Positions 44,758-53,027 of a DNA stretch of 64,000 nt are shown in pieces. This DNA comes from DASRDS01 sp035570055 (GTDB lineage Bacteria; Gemmatimonadota; Gemmatimonadetes; Gemmatimonadales; Gemmatimonadaceae), in contig DATMLM010000053.1 of assembly GCA_035570055.1 (NCBI GenBank), positions 1 to 64,000 of the forward strand. The letters are read 5' to 3'. The stretch's first letter is position 1; every line of letters starts with the position of its first letter. The position numbers and the translations under genes were made by a program. The notes beneath the pieces are model-generated. The model had not been told where the DNA came from, did not search any database, and saw only the letters and a list, made by a program, of their open reading frames with translations.

Positions 44758-45844
44758 GGAACAACATGACGTCGCCGTCCTGGACGACGTACTCTTTGCC
44801 CTCGGATCGCACGACGCCTTTGTCGCGGGCCCCCTTCCAGCCGCTATTGGCGACGAACGCGCCGTAGGCCACGGTCTCGGCGCGGATAAACCCGCGCTCG
44901 AAGTCCGTATGTATGACGCCAGCGGCGACCGGAGCGGTGTCGCCGCGATGGATCGTCCACGCCCGCACCTCCTGCTCGCCCGCCGTGAAGTACGTCTCCA
45001 GCCCGAGCAGGTCGTAGCTCGCGCGGATCAACCGGTCGAGTCCCGCGGACTCGAGGCCGAGCGATCCCAGAAACTCGGTGCGCTCCTCTGGCGACAGCTC
45101 GGCCAGCTCGGCCTCGATGTGCGCCGAGAACGGGACAACGTCGGCGTGCTCGCCCGATGCTTTGACCGCCTCTCGGAGGGCCGTGAGATACTTGCCCTCG
45201 TGGCCCGCCAGTTCGCTCTCCGTCACATTGGCGGCATACAGCACGGGCTTGACCGTCAACAAGGCCAACGGTGCAAGCACCTCGCGTTGAGTACCTGACA
45301 GCTTGAGCTCCCACAACGGGCGGCCGTTCTGGAGCGCCGAGTAAGCCAGTTCGAGGGTCGGGAGCTCGGCCAGTGCGGCCTTGTCGTTCGACTTGGCGCT
45401 GCGCCGCGTCTTGTCCAGCCGCTTCTCGACGACCGAGAGATCCGCGAGCGCCAATTCGAACTCGATGACCTCGCGATCACGCACGGGGTCGACCGAGCCC
45501 ATGACGTGGGTGACGTCGGGGTCGTCAAAGGCCCGCACGACATGCACGATGGCGTCAGTCTCGCGGATATTGGCGAGGAACTTGTTGCCGAGTCCCTCGC
45601 CCTCGCTGGCGCCTTTGACGAGTCCGGCGATGTCCACGAATTGCACGACAGCCGGCACGACTTTCTTTGGATGCACGATGTCGGCGAGAACCGGAAGACG
45701 AGCGTCAGGTACTTCGACCATGCCGACGTTCGGCTCGACGGTGCAGAACGGATAGTTCGCCGCCTCGGCCTTGGCCGCGGTCAGCGCATTGAACAACGTC
45801 GATTTGCCGACGTTGGGGAGTCCAACGATTCCGAGTTTAAGCAT
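44744..45844 (-). CDS. ychF: Obg-like ATPase YchF
   Basis: A 366-residue redox- and stress-linked P-loop ATPase. G-L-P-N-V-G-K-S-T is the P-loop, D-I-A-G-L-V is G3, and the G4 position reads N-V-T-E instead of N-K-x-D, explaining ATP preference in the family. A coiled-coil insertion and a C-terminal TGS-like domain (V-R-A-W-T-I) follow. It overlaps pth by 8 nt. Its stop codon lies within a long stem-loop. Confidence 0.96.
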   Translation of the reverse strand: MLKLGIVGLPNVGKSTLFNALTAAKAEAANYPFCTVEPNVGMVEVPDARLPVLADIVHPKKVVPAVVQFVDIAGLVKGASEGEGLGNKFLANIRETDAIVHVVRAFDDPDVTHVMGSVDPVRDREVIEFELALADLSVVEKRLDKTRRSAKSNDKAALAELPTLELAYSALQNGRPLWELKLSGTQREVLAPLALLTVKPVLYAANVTESELAGHEGKYLTALREAVKASGEHADVVPFSAHIEAELAELSPEERTEFLGSLGLESAGLDRLIRASYDLLGLETYFTAGEQEVRAWTIHRGDTAPVAAGVIHTDFERGFIRAETVAYGAFVANSGWKGARDKGVVRSEGKEYVVQDGDVMLFRFNV

Positions 45845-46400
45845 TGTATTTGTTCATAGCGACGCCGATGCCCTCGCGCAGCCACGTCTCGATGGCAGCT
45901 TGATAGTCGGGCATGCGCTCGACGATCATGGCCCGCTCGGCCTTTCCGAATGGTCCCAGCACGAAGTCAGCCAGGTCGCCGTGCTCATGCTCCGGCGCAA
46001 TGCCGACGCGCATGCGGGCGTACTCGCGCGACCCGATCTCGTGCTCGATGCTCTTGAGACCGTTGTGGCCACCCGCGCTGCCATCCGCTCGCAGCCGAAG
46101 CTTGCCGAGTGGGAGCTGCACCTCGTCGACTACGACGAGAAGATCCGTCACGGGCGACCAGAATGCCCTGCGCAAGTACGGCTTGAGAACGGCGCCGCTC
46201 AGGTTCATGTACGTCAGAGGCTTGATAAGTCGGGTGCGGATAGGGCCGACCGTGCCGGACGTGACAAGGGCGTCGCCGTCCTTCTTCCACCGGTCAAAAC
46301 GCCAAACGTCGGCTAGGTGGTCGACCACCCACCAGCCGACGTTGTGACGCGTGGCTTCGTACTCTCGCCCCGGGTTCCCGAGGCCGAGGATCACTTTCAG
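45837..46400 (-). CDS. pth: Peptidyl-tRNA hydrolase (proposed CTG start)
   Basis: Pth recycles tRNA from prematurely released peptidyl-tRNA. It has G-L-G-N-P-G-R-E-Y, T-R-H-N-V-G-W with the catalytic His, T-Y-M-N-L-S-G, V-D-E-V-Q-L-P-L-G and the G-H-N-G-L-K-S loop. Starting at GTG 46394 gives an N-terminus that begins directly at the first strand. CTG 46400 restores the usual M-K-V-I-L-G-L-G-N-P-G, and GAGGAG sits 8 bases before that CTG, 14 before the GTG. The CTG is 2 bases after the rplY stop. The start choice is inference; 46394 is the conventional alternative. A full-length protein of 187 residues results. Confidence 0.92.
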   Translation of the reverse strand: MKVILGLGNPGREYEATRHNVGWWVVDHLADVWRFDRWKKDGDALVTSGTVGPIRTRLIKPLTYMNLSGAVLKPYLRRAFWSPVTDLLVVVDEVQLPLGKLRLRADGSAGGHNGLKSIEHEIGSREYARMRVGIAPEHEHGDLADFVLGPFGKAERAMIVERMPDYQAAIETWLREGIGVAMNKYNA

Positions 46401-46402
46401 TG

Positions 46403-47071
46403 CTATTTCTCCTCGGTCTCTTCCTCGGTCTTCTTCGCCCTGATGACCTCCGGCTCCGCCGCCGGTGCCACCTCGGCGCCCTCGGCTGTCGGCGCCGCGG
46501 CTTCCTCGATCACCGCACGCGGGGCCGAGACGACGACGATCGTCGTGTCGCCTTCGGTTATGGCGGTCACGCCCGCCGGAAGTGTGAGGTCGCTGACGTG
46601 GACCGACTCGCCGATCTTCATGTTCTCGACGTTGACGTCGATGTGGTTCGGCATGTTCACCGGGTCGACCTCGATTTCGAGGTCACGCAGCGTTTGGTCC
46701 ATCACGCCGCCCTCGAGGCGAACGCCCTCGGGTATGCCGACCAGCACGATCGGGATGCGCACCGACACCATTTCGCCGGCGACCAGTTCCTGGAAGTCGA
46801 CGTGGAGGTATTCGCGCTTGAATGGGTGGCGCTGGATCTCGCGGATCAGCGTGCGCGACGTCTTCCCGCCGACCGCGAGCTCGATCACTGTGCTCTCGGC
46901 CGAGATGTGCTCGAGGAGCTTCTCGAAGTCGCGCGTATTGATCGCGAGCGCCTGCGGCTCTCTCGCGTGGCCGTAGATAATGCCCGGGATCTGCCCGGCC
47001 GCCCGCATTTTTCTCGCGACACCCTTTCCGGTTCCCGTTCTCGGCGTCGCTGCCAGTTGTGCTGTAGCCAT
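46403..47071 (-). CDS. rplY: 50S ribosomal protein L25 (CTC form)
   Basis: A 222-residue L25/Ctc. The N-terminal 5S rRNA-binding domain has G-K-G-V-A-R-K-M-R-A-A-G and I-P-G-I-I-Y-G. The C-terminal TL5-type beta domain carries P-N-H-I-D-V-N-V and a Glu/Lys-rich tail. ATG 47071 is typical. The gene is between prs and pth, a common order. Confidence 0.95.
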   Translation of the reverse strand: MATAQLAATPRTGTGKGVARKMRAAGQIPGIIYGHAREPQALAINTRDFEKLLEHISAESTVIELAVGGKTSRTLIREIQRHPFKREYLHVDFQELVAGEMVSVRIPIVLVGIPEGVRLEGGVMDQTLRDLEIEVDPVNMPNHIDVNVENMKIGESVHVSDLTLPAGVTAITEGDTTIVVVSAPRAVIEEAAAPTAEGAEVAPAAEPEVIRAKKTEEETEEK

Positions 47072-47083
47072 GTGAGTTCCCTT

Positions 47084-48037
47084 TTAATCGAACAATGAGC
47101 TGACCGACTGGTCAAAGTGCGTGTATCGAATAGCCTTGGCGAGCAGTTCCCCGACCGACAGCACCTTGAGCGACGGAAACCGCCGCTCCGGTGGCGTCTC
47201 GATCGTATCGGTCACCGTCACCTCGGTGATCGGCGCGCCGGCGAGCCGCTCGGGCGCGGGGCCCGAAAGCAGCGCGTGCGTCGCACAGACGAACACCTCG
47301 TTCGCGCCAAGCCGCTTGAGGGCCCGCGCGGCCTCAGTCACCGTCCCCGCCGTATCAATCATGTCATCGACGATGAGGCAATCCCGATCCTCGACTTCAC
47401 CGACAACATTGACAACTTCGGCGACGTTAGCCTTCGGTCGCCGTTTATCGATGATGGCCAGGGTCCCATCGAGCCGCTTCGCAAACCCTCGGGCCATCTT
47501 GGCCGCGCCGACGTCAGGCGCGACCACAACCAGATCCTTCAAGTTTTTCTTGCGATAATGCGAGACGAACACGGGCGCCGCGTACAGATGGTCGACCGGC
47601 ACGTCGAAAAACCCTTGCAACTGATGTTGGTGGAAGTCGAGGCCCAGGACCCGGTCCGCACCGGCGGTCTGGATCATATTCGCCATCAACTTCGCCCCAA
47701 TCGCCACCCGCGGCTGATCCTTTCGATCTTGCCGCGAGTAGCCATAGTACGGCATGACGCACGTGATGCGCGCCGCGGACGCCCGCCGCGCGGCATCGAT
47801 CAACAGCATCAACTCGAGGACGTTGTCGGCCGGAGGGTTCGTCGGCTGGACGATAAAGATGTCCGAGCCTCGAATGTTCTCGTCTATCCGCACAAAAATT
47901 TCCCCGTCCGTAAACCGCGACGAGGTCACCTTGCACAGCTCAACGCCAAGGCAGCGGCCAATCTCATCGGCCAGGGGGCGGTTAGCCGTCCCCGAGAGCA
48001 GCTTGAAGCCCTGCCGCGGTACCCCAGTGCCGTCCAT
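47084..48037 (-). CDS. prs: Ribose-phosphate pyrophosphokinase
   Basis: A 317-residue PRPP synthase that makes PRPP for nucleotides, His and Trp. It has F-T-D-G-E-I-F-V-R-I, M-P-Y-Y-G-Y-S-R-Q-D-R-K, V-V-A-P-D-V-G, and the PRPP loop V-D-D-M-I-D-T-A-G-T. The usual D-L-H-A-x-Q segment reads D-F-H-Q-H-Q here. Expression probably starts from the promoter just upstream, as first gene of prs-rplY-pth-ychF. Confidence 0.95.
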   Translation of the reverse strand: MDGTGVPRQGFKLLSGTANRPLADEIGRCLGVELCKVTSSRFTDGEIFVRIDENIRGSDIFIVQPTNPPADNVLELMLLIDAARRASAARITCVMPYYGYSRQDRKDQPRVAIGAKLMANMIQTAGADRVLGLDFHQHQLQGFFDVPVDHLYAAPVFVSHYRKKNLKDLVVVAPDVGAAKMARGFAKRLDGTLAIIDKRRPKANVAEVVNVVGEVEDRDCLIVDDMIDTAGTVTEAARALKRLGANEVFVCATHALLSGPAPERLAGAPITEVTVTDTIETPPERRFPSLKVLSVGELLAKAIRYTHFDQSVSSLFD

Positions 48038-48051
48038 ATCCAGAGCCTCTT

Positions 48052-48080
48052 AAGCTAGATCTCCCCACCAAGCCCGTCAA
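48052..48080 (-). promoter_or_regulatory. Candidate promoter of the prs operon
   Basis: On the minus strand TTGACG (48080-48075), a 17-base spacer and TAGCTT (48057-48052) precede prs. The -35 box abuts the divergent ATG at 48082. The 44 bases between the two genes hold nothing else clear. Confidence 0.4.
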
Positions 48081-48081
48081 C

Positions 48082-48966
48082 ATGCTCGTCCTACTCGACG
48101 AAGACAAGATTCGTTCGGCGCTCAGCTATGAAAAGCTGATTCCAACAATGTCCCGAGCGCTCGCCGCGTTCTCGACCGGACGGGTGACGCAGCCCGTCCG
48201 CACGATTCTCAGCATCCCCGATCACTCAGCCTTCTACGGCGTGATGCCGGTCGCCGATGAGACGATGCTCGGCGCCAAGCTCGTGACCGTCTATCCGCAC
48301 AGCGAGCCGACGCACAAGGCGGTGATTCAGCTGTTCGATGCCGCAACCGGAACCCCTCTCGCCCTCCTCGACGGCCGGCTCATCACCGAGATGCGAACGG
48401 CCGCCGTCTCGGCCGTTGCCACGCAACTCTTGGCGTCGCCAAACGCGCACACGTTGGCGATTCTCGGCAGCGGCGTCCAGGCGCGAGCGCACGTCGCCGC
48501 GCTCCGGCTCGTGCGCACGTTCGACCAGATTCGGGTGTGGAGTCGGAACGCGGAGCACGCCAAGCGGTTCGCCGACGAGGTCGGGGCCAAAGTGACCTCG
48601 GCAGAAGAGGCCGTGCGCGGCGCCGACGTCGTCTGCACGGTGACGCATTCGCCGGAGCCCGTGCTCAAAGGCGAGTGGCTCGACCATGATGCGCACGTAA
48701 ACGCGGTCGGCGCGGTCGGCCGGGCGGCGCGCGAGGTCGACGGCGTCGCAATGGCCCGCTCGACAGTGGTCGTCGACTCGCGGGCCGCCGCGCTACAGGA
48801 AGCTGGTGATGTACTGCTCGCCGGCGCGACGATCTACGCCGAGCTCGGGGAGCTGATTGCGGGAAGCCAGCAGGTGCCGCCCGAAGGGCGTACCGTTTTC
48901 AAATCGCTCGGCCTGGCCGTCGAAGACCTGGCCGCCGCACGACTCGTCTACGAGGCACTCGCATGA
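48082..48966 (+). CDS. Ornithine cyclodeaminase / mu-crystallin family protein
   Basis: A 294-residue NAD(P)-dependent enzyme-like protein. L-I-T-E-M-R-T-A-A is the family's substrate-binding Arg region, and G-S-G-V-Q-A-R-A-H is the Rossmann loop (about 131-139). A-D-V-V-C-T-V-T and H-V-N-A-V-G-A follow. Members include ornithine cyclodeaminase, alanine dehydrogenase and ketimine reductases; the substrate is not decided by sequence. It overlaps the SDR gene (ATGA). Confidence 0.88.
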   Translation: MLVLLDEDKIRSALSYEKLIPTMSRALAAFSTGRVTQPVRTILSIPDHSAFYGVMPVADETMLGAKLVTVYPHSEPTHKAVIQLFDAATGTPLALLDGRLITEMRTAAVSAVATQLLASPNAHTLAILGSGVQARAHVAALRLVRTFDQIRVWSRNAEHAKRFADEVGAKVTSAEEAVRGADVVCTVTHSPEPVLKGEWLDHDAHVNAVGAVGRAAREVDGVAMARSTVVVDSRAAALQEAGDVLLAGATIYAELGELIAGSQQVPPEGRTVFKSLGLAVEDLAAARLVYEALA

Positions 48967-49730
48967 TGCAAGGGAAAGTCGCACTGGTGACCGGTGGCAG
49001 CTCGGGAATCGGCCTCGCTACCGCCCACCTGTTCGCGCGACAGGGCGCATCGGTTGTCATCGCCGCGCGTAATCCCCAACGCGGTGCCGCCGCGCTGTAC
49101 GCGCTGCGCGCGGCCGGAGCCGACGCGGAATTCGTGCAGACGGACGTCTCCGTGAATGACGAAGTCTCGGCCCTCCTCCGCGCCGTCATCGAGCGCTACG
49201 ACCGCCTGGATTTCGCGGTGAACAGCGCCGCGACCGACGAGGTCGGGATGGGACTCACGGCGGACTTGAGCGAAGCCGAGTTCGACTCGGCGATCGCGCT
49301 CAACTTGAAGAGCACCTGGCTGTGCATGAAGTACGAGATCAAACGGATGCTCGAGCAGAGAGAGGGGGGCTCGATCGTGAACGTCTCATCGGTGAATGGC
49401 CTGGGTGGCGTGCCTGGTGCCGGCACGTACGCGGTCGCCAAAGCCGGCGTCATCGCCCTCGCGAAATCGGCCGCGATGGAGTACGCCGCCCGGCGTATCC
49501 GGGTCAACGCGCTCGTTGCCGGGGCGTATGACACGCCGTTGCTTCGGAGGGCGGTCGAGCGGTATGCGAAAGGCGACACGAGCGCCTACACCAGCCGCAT
49601 TCCACTGGGGCGGATCGGGAACCCGGAAGAAGCGGCCGAAGCGGCCGTCTGGCTCTGCTCGGATGCCTCAAGCTATGTCACCGGGAACGCCATGATCGTC
49701 GACGGCGGCATGACCAGCTGGGCGCGTTGA
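48963..49730 (+). CDS. Short-chain dehydrogenase/reductase
   Basis: A 255-residue classical SDR: cofactor loop T-G-G-S-S-G-I-G near residues 10-17, N-S-A-A, catalytic Ser in N-V-S-S-V-N, and Y-A-V-A-K with the Tyr and Lys. The C-terminal N-A-M-I-V-D-G-G is typical. The substrate is unknown. It is coupled to the ornithine-cyclodeaminase-like gene. A consensus -35 for the next gene overlaps its stop codon. Confidence 0.9.
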   Translation: MMQGKVALVTGGSSGIGLATAHLFARQGASVVIAARNPQRGAAALYALRAAGADAEFVQTDVSVNDEVSALLRAVIERYDRLDFAVNSAATDEVGMGLTADLSEAEFDSAIALNLKSTWLCMKYEIKRMLEQREGGSIVNVSSVNGLGGVPGAGTYAVAKAGVIALAKSAAMEYAARRIRVNALVAGAYDTPLLRRAVERYAKGDTSAYTSRIPLGRIGNPEEAAEAAVWLCSDASSYVTGNAMIVDGGMTSWAR

Positions 49731-49755
49731 CAGTCTGCTGGTACCATGGTACTTA
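49727..49755 (+). promoter_or_regulatory. Strong promoter candidate with probable leaderless start
   Basis: A perfect TTGACA (49727-49732) is followed after 17 bases by TACTTA (49750-49755); ACTTAT at 18 bases is an alternative -10. Transcription should begin about seven bases later, at or next to the ATG at 49762. No Shine-Dalgarno precedes that ATG, consistent with a leaderless mRNA. Confidence 0.55.
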
Positions 49756-49765
49756 TGTACCATGG
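49741..49765. promoter_or_regulatory. Duplicated GTACCATGG palindrome (candidate operator)
   Basis: GTACCATGGTAC (49741-49752) is a perfect 12-base palindrome. GTACCATGG recurs at 49757-49765, 16 bases downstream, and contains the start codon of the small protein. The pair covers the promoter spacer, the -10 and the predicted transcription start, an arrangement expected for autorepression by a dimeric or tetrameric regulator. Confidence 0.55.
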
Positions 49766-49998
49766 AAATCGAACGTGTTCAAACCGGCGTCCGGCTGGAG
49801 AAGCGCACCCTAAAAGTGCTCAAGGGGCTCGCCGAGTATCTCGACTTGTCGCTGGGCGACCTGCTCGAGGGAGTCATCTGGCATGCGTTCGAGGGGCGCG
49901 CGCCGTTTGCGCCGGAGACGGTGGAGCAGATCCAACGGCTTCGGACAGTGTATGGGCTCACGCTGACCGCCGAGGACAGTCATCGCCATGCGGACTGA
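49762..49998 (+). CDS. Small ribbon-helix-helix-like hypothetical protein
   Basis: A 78-residue protein. The N-terminus R-V-Q-T-G-V-R-L-E-K-R-T-L-K-V-L-K-G-L-A reads as one beta strand followed by a helix. A second helix, L-S-L-G-D-L-L-E-G-V, follows, the layout of MetJ/Arc-type DNA-binding proteins. I do not recognise a named family. A duplicated palindrome over its promoter and start codon supports a DNA-binding, autoregulatory role (inference). It overlaps the membrane protein gene by 11 nt. Confidence 0.7.
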   Translation: MEIERVQTGVRLEKRTLKVLKGLAEYLDLSLGDLLEGVIWHAFEGRAPFAPETVEQIQRLRTVYGLTLTAEDSHRHAD

Positions 49999-50296
49999 GC
50001 GCATCCTCGCGGTGTACCGGGCGATTTTTGTCGCGGCCATCGTCGCGCTGAGCGTCCAGACGATGACGCACGCGAACCGATTGGCCGATCACCATTTCTG
50101 GCTCGCGGCCATCGAGATCGTGGCGTCGCTCCTGCTCCTGTTCAGGCGGACGCAGCGTGTCGGGCTGTCCCTGCTGCTCGCCGTGTTCAGCGTTGCGATC
50201 GTCGTCAACGTCGCGAGCGGCGGCCTGCCATTCGGGCTCGTGTTGTTCGGAGCCAGCGCGGTGACTATCGTGTTGCTCGATGGGGCAATACGCTGA
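49988..50296 (+). CDS. Small membrane protein
   Basis: A 102-residue protein with four hydrophobic segments (about 10-28, 37-52, 56-73 and 78-98) joined by short charged loops. No family is recognised. It overlaps the small regulator upstream by 11 nt and the AraC gene downstream by 17 nt, so the three are a translationally coupled unit. Confidence 0.65.
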   Translation: MRTERILAVYRAIFVAAIVALSVQTMTHANRLADHHFWLAAIEIVASLLLLFRRTQRVGLSLLLAVFSVAIVVNVASGGLPFGLVLFGASAVTIVLLDGAIR

Positions 50297-51032
50297 GTCC
50301 AGTCCAAGCGCGGCGCTCGCGCCGTGGGTGGAGTGCTATTGGTCGATGACAGCCACCGACGCGGCGCCGGGGGTCGATCGCATCCTCCCCGATGGGTGCG
50401 CCGATGTCATCATCGATCTCGGCGCGAGCCCCCACGCGTTCGTCGTTGGCACGATGAGCACGGCATTGCTGACGCCGCGCGCGGGGCGGGTGGAGATGTT
50501 CGGCATCCGCTTCCGGCCGGGCGCGGCGTTCCCGTTTCTCGGGGTGCCGTTGCGCGAGATCACGGATCGGCGAGTGCCCCTCGACGGGCTGTGGGGCGCT
50601 CGCGCCGACCGGCTTATCGACGCCGTCATCCATGGGCATGTCGAGCGCGTCCTGACGCCACCCCGCACCGCGAGAGAAGACGAGATCGTCCCGCAGGCCG
50701 TCGCGTTGTTTCGGCAGGCGCGCGGTGGCGTGGCCGTGCGCGACGTCGCCGCGGCGCTCGGACTCGGCGAGCGGCGGCTCAACCGGGCGTTCGATCGGTG
50801 CGTGGGATTGTCGCCCAAGGGCTTTGCGCGCGTGATGCGATTTCGCGAGGTGTACCAGCAGGTTCAACGCGGGGCGGTGGTTCCCTGGACCCGCATGGCT
50901 GGCGACGCGGGGTATGCGGATCAACCGCATCTCATCCGGGAGTTTCAGGCGCTGGCTGGGCTGACTCCCGCGCAGTACGCGGCTGAACGGGGCGTCCGAT
51001 TTGTTCAATACGGGGAGAAAGGCGAGGGATAG
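50280..51032 (+). CDS. AraC-family transcriptional regulator
   Basis: A 250-residue regulator. The N-terminal 120 residues resemble the DUF6597-type cupin-like domain (L-A-P-W-V-E-C-Y-W, R-I-L-P-D-G-C-A-D, F-G-I-R-F-R-P-G). The C-terminal double helix-turn-helix has A-A-A-L-G-L-G-E-R-R-L-N-R-A-F and A-G-D-A-G-Y-A-D-Q-P-H-L-I-R-E-F. The ligand is unknown. It starts within the upstream membrane gene. Confidence 0.9.
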   Translation: MGQYAESSPSAALAPWVECYWSMTATDAAPGVDRILPDGCADVIIDLGASPHAFVVGTMSTALLTPRAGRVEMFGIRFRPGAAFPFLGVPLREITDRRVPLDGLWGARADRLIDAVIHGHVERVLTPPRTAREDEIVPQAVALFRQARGGVAVRDVAAALGLGERRLNRAFDRCVGLSPKGFARVMRFREVYQQVQRGAVVPWTRMAGDAGYADQPHLIREFQALAGLTPAQYAAERGVRFVQYGEKGEG

Positions 51033-51041
51033 GTTGACCGC

Positions 51042-51455
51042 ATGCGATACTCTCTATTGCTTGCAACCCTCGCCCTGACTCCAATGAGCTCCGAACAACC
51101 GCAGACGCCCGCGGACCACGACCATCGCATCGATTACATCGAGATGTCGGCGACGAACATTGCCGCCACCAAGAAATTTTACGTCGATGCGTTCGGCTGG
51201 AAATTCACGGATTACGGCCCCGACTACACGAGCTTCGCCGATGGCCGGCTCGCCGGCGGGTTCACCAAGACCCCGACCGTCCAGCGCGGCGGACCACTGA
51301 TCGTGATCTTCGCCGTCGACCTCGCCGACGCCGAGAAGCGTGTGCGCGCGGCCGGCGGGACGATCACCAAGCCGGTGTTCAGCTTTCCTGGCGGACGCCG
51401 ATTCCACTTTACTGACCCCAGCGGGAACGAGCTCGCCGTTTGGTCTGATCGGTAA
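51042..51455 (+). CDS. VOC/glyoxalase-fold protein with N-terminal signal-like sequence
   Basis: A 137-residue protein. Residues 28-137 are a vicinal-oxygen-chelate domain: H-R-I-D-Y-I-E-M-S, F-Y-V-D-A-F-G-W-K-F, G-G-P-L-I-V-I-F-A-V and F-T-D-P-S-G-N-E-L-A-V-W. Residues 1-20 are hydrophobic and signal-like, which is unusual for this normally cytoplasmic family. The true start could lie further in. It follows the AraC gene by 9 bases. Confidence 0.82.
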   Translation: MRYSLLLATLALTPMSSEQPQTPADHDHRIDYIEMSATNIAATKKFYVDAFGWKFTDYGPDYTSFADGRLAGGFTKTPTVQRGGPLIVIFAVDLADAEKRVRAAGGTITKPVFSFPGGRRFHFTDPSGNELAVWSDR

Positions 51456-51474
51456 AGAGGCCTATCTTGATTTC

Positions 51475-52155
51475 ATGTCGATCGCATCGATCGTCACCGT
51501 CTTTGGTGCATCGATCGTGCTGGAGCCAGCCGAGGGAGTCTTCACCCCGACTCCGAACGGGATGTTTTATTCCCGATCGATCCGGATCGGGCGCGGCGAG
51601 CGGGTGATCGACATTGGGACCGGCTCTGGCATACTCGCCGTCGCCGCGGCGAAGGTAGGCGGGCAGGTGGTCGCGACCGACATCGACCCGCGCGCCGTCG
51701 CCGCGGCGGAGCGCAATGCGGCGCTCAATAGCGTGTCGATCGATGTCGCGGTCGGCTCCCTGTTCGGTCCTTTCCCGGGCCCCTTCGAGGTCATCCTCGC
51801 CAACCTCCCGAACGAGATCATTGCTCCAGATCCCGGTCCCGGGAACGAGCAACTGCTGGCGTTGCTCGCCGTCGCCGACCGCTACATGCACGCGCGCTCC
51901 CGGCTGTACCTCGCCGTGCACTCGCTCACGGACTATCACTCGACCCTGCGCGCCGCCCTGGCGCACTACGCGGTGCGCCTCATCGACTTCTCGGCCTTGC
52001 CCGCCAAGCCGTTTGTGGCCGAAAACCTCGATTTTTACCGTGCCTTGGCCGCTGCCGGCGTGATCCAGATCTTCCAGGCCCCGGACGGCCAGTGGCAGAC
52101 ATACGGTTACGTGTACGAGCTGACCTGGCCCGAGTCGCTCAGTCGCGTGGCGTGA
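51475..52155 (+). CDS. Class I SAM-dependent methyltransferase (PrmA/PrmC-like)
   Basis: A 226-residue methyltransferase. The SAM motif is D-I-G-T-G-S-G-I-L near residues 41-49, then A-T-D-I-D-P-R-A-V. The catalytic loop position reads A-N-L-P-N-E-I in place of the N-P-P-Y of PrmC. The N-terminus (V-F-T-P-T-P-N-G) resembles modification methylases. The target is unknown. ATG 51475 is the first start after the VOC gene; a longer frame lies inside that gene. Confidence 0.82.
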   Translation: MSIASIVTVFGASIVLEPAEGVFTPTPNGMFYSRSIRIGRGERVIDIGTGSGILAVAAAKVGGQVVATDIDPRAVAAAERNAALNSVSIDVAVGSLFGPFPGPFEVILANLPNEIIAPDPGPGNEQLLALLAVADRYMHARSRLYLAVHSLTDYHSTLRAALAHYAVRLIDFSALPAKPFVAENLDFYRALAAAGVIQIFQAPDGQWQTYGYVYELTWPESLSRVA

Positions 52156-52186
52156 CCGCTGGGGTTACGCAACAGTCGATAGAGGT

Positions 52187-52993
52187 ATGCGTCCCGCGAT
52201 GCACGTCCTCGCGATGGCTCTGATCGCCACCCAGGCTCACGCCCAGGCCGATTCCGCGGCCGACGTGTTCCATAAAGTGACCGATTCGAGCCACACGTCG
52301 AGCTCCTCCAACGATGTGTTCCGGCGTGCTGCCCAGGCCCGGGACGCGGCCCAGAATCGGCCAGACGTGATCGCGACCGACCCAAATCAGGTCGAAGCGC
52401 AGGTCGTGCGGCGCGACAGTATCGACATTCTGCATCGCGCCTCCCCGACGACGGCTGCCCCGACCCCTGTCGCTGCCGCCCCGGCGGCTGCCCCGGTGTC
52501 ACCGGCTATCGCCGCTCTCGGCGCCGCGTTCACCGCTGCCGGGCCGCCGGACGCCACACCAGCGGTCGCGCCAAAGCCGCGCCGCGCACCGGCCTCGAAC
52601 GGATCGATTGCGCACAAGCCTGCGCCGGTCGACCAAGCAGCGCCGCCGGTCGAGCACGCAACCGTCGTCACGTCCGGCACCGCACCGGCGATCACGCGGA
52701 TGGGCGCGATGCCGGCGCCCGCCGCGCCCGCGAAGCCCGTCTTCAACGACACGGTGACGACGCTCGAGCGCGAGGCCGCGACGGTGAGCCAGGATGTCGC
52801 GCCGAAGTACGCCACCGAGAAGGCCACGATGGACAGCGTTCGCGACAAACACAACGCGAAGCTCGACAGCCTGGAAGCCACCGAGAGCTCGATCAAGGAC
52901 TCGACGGAGCGCAAGTTCGAGCACAAGATGGCCGAAGCCGCGCGGCTCAAGAGCGCCAAAGCCCACTCCGACAGCGCAGCCAAGCAGCACTGA
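52187..52993 (+). CDS. Secreted Ala/Pro-rich protein with C-terminal helix
   Basis: A 268-residue exported protein. The signal peptide ends A-H-A-Q near residue 20. The central 130 residues are low-complexity and rich in Ala, Pro and Val. The last 80 form a charged helical segment likely to be a coiled coil (E-K-A-T-M-D-S-V-R-D-K-H and similar). No family is recognised. ATG 52187 or ATG 52199 could be the start. Confidence 0.6.
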   Translation: MRPAMHVLAMALIATQAHAQADSAADVFHKVTDSSHTSSSSNDVFRRAAQARDAAQNRPDVIATDPNQVEAQVVRRDSIDILHRASPTTAAPTPVAAAPAAAPVSPAIAALGAAFTAAGPPDATPAVAPKPRRAPASNGSIAHKPAPVDQAAPPVEHATVVTSGTAPAITRMGAMPAPAAPAKPVFNDTVTTLEREAATVSQDVAPKYATEKATMDSVRDKHNAKLDSLEATESSIKDSTERKFEHKMAEAARLKSAKAHSDSAAKQH

Positions 52994-53027
52994 TACGCGC
53001 GTCAGACCGTAGATTTCGGCCTGACTC

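Noticed and set aside
49746..50051. Alternative frame starting at the first ATG in the palindrome
   Set aside because: It overlaps the small regulator in another frame, is Arg/Ser-rich and has no recognisable domain.
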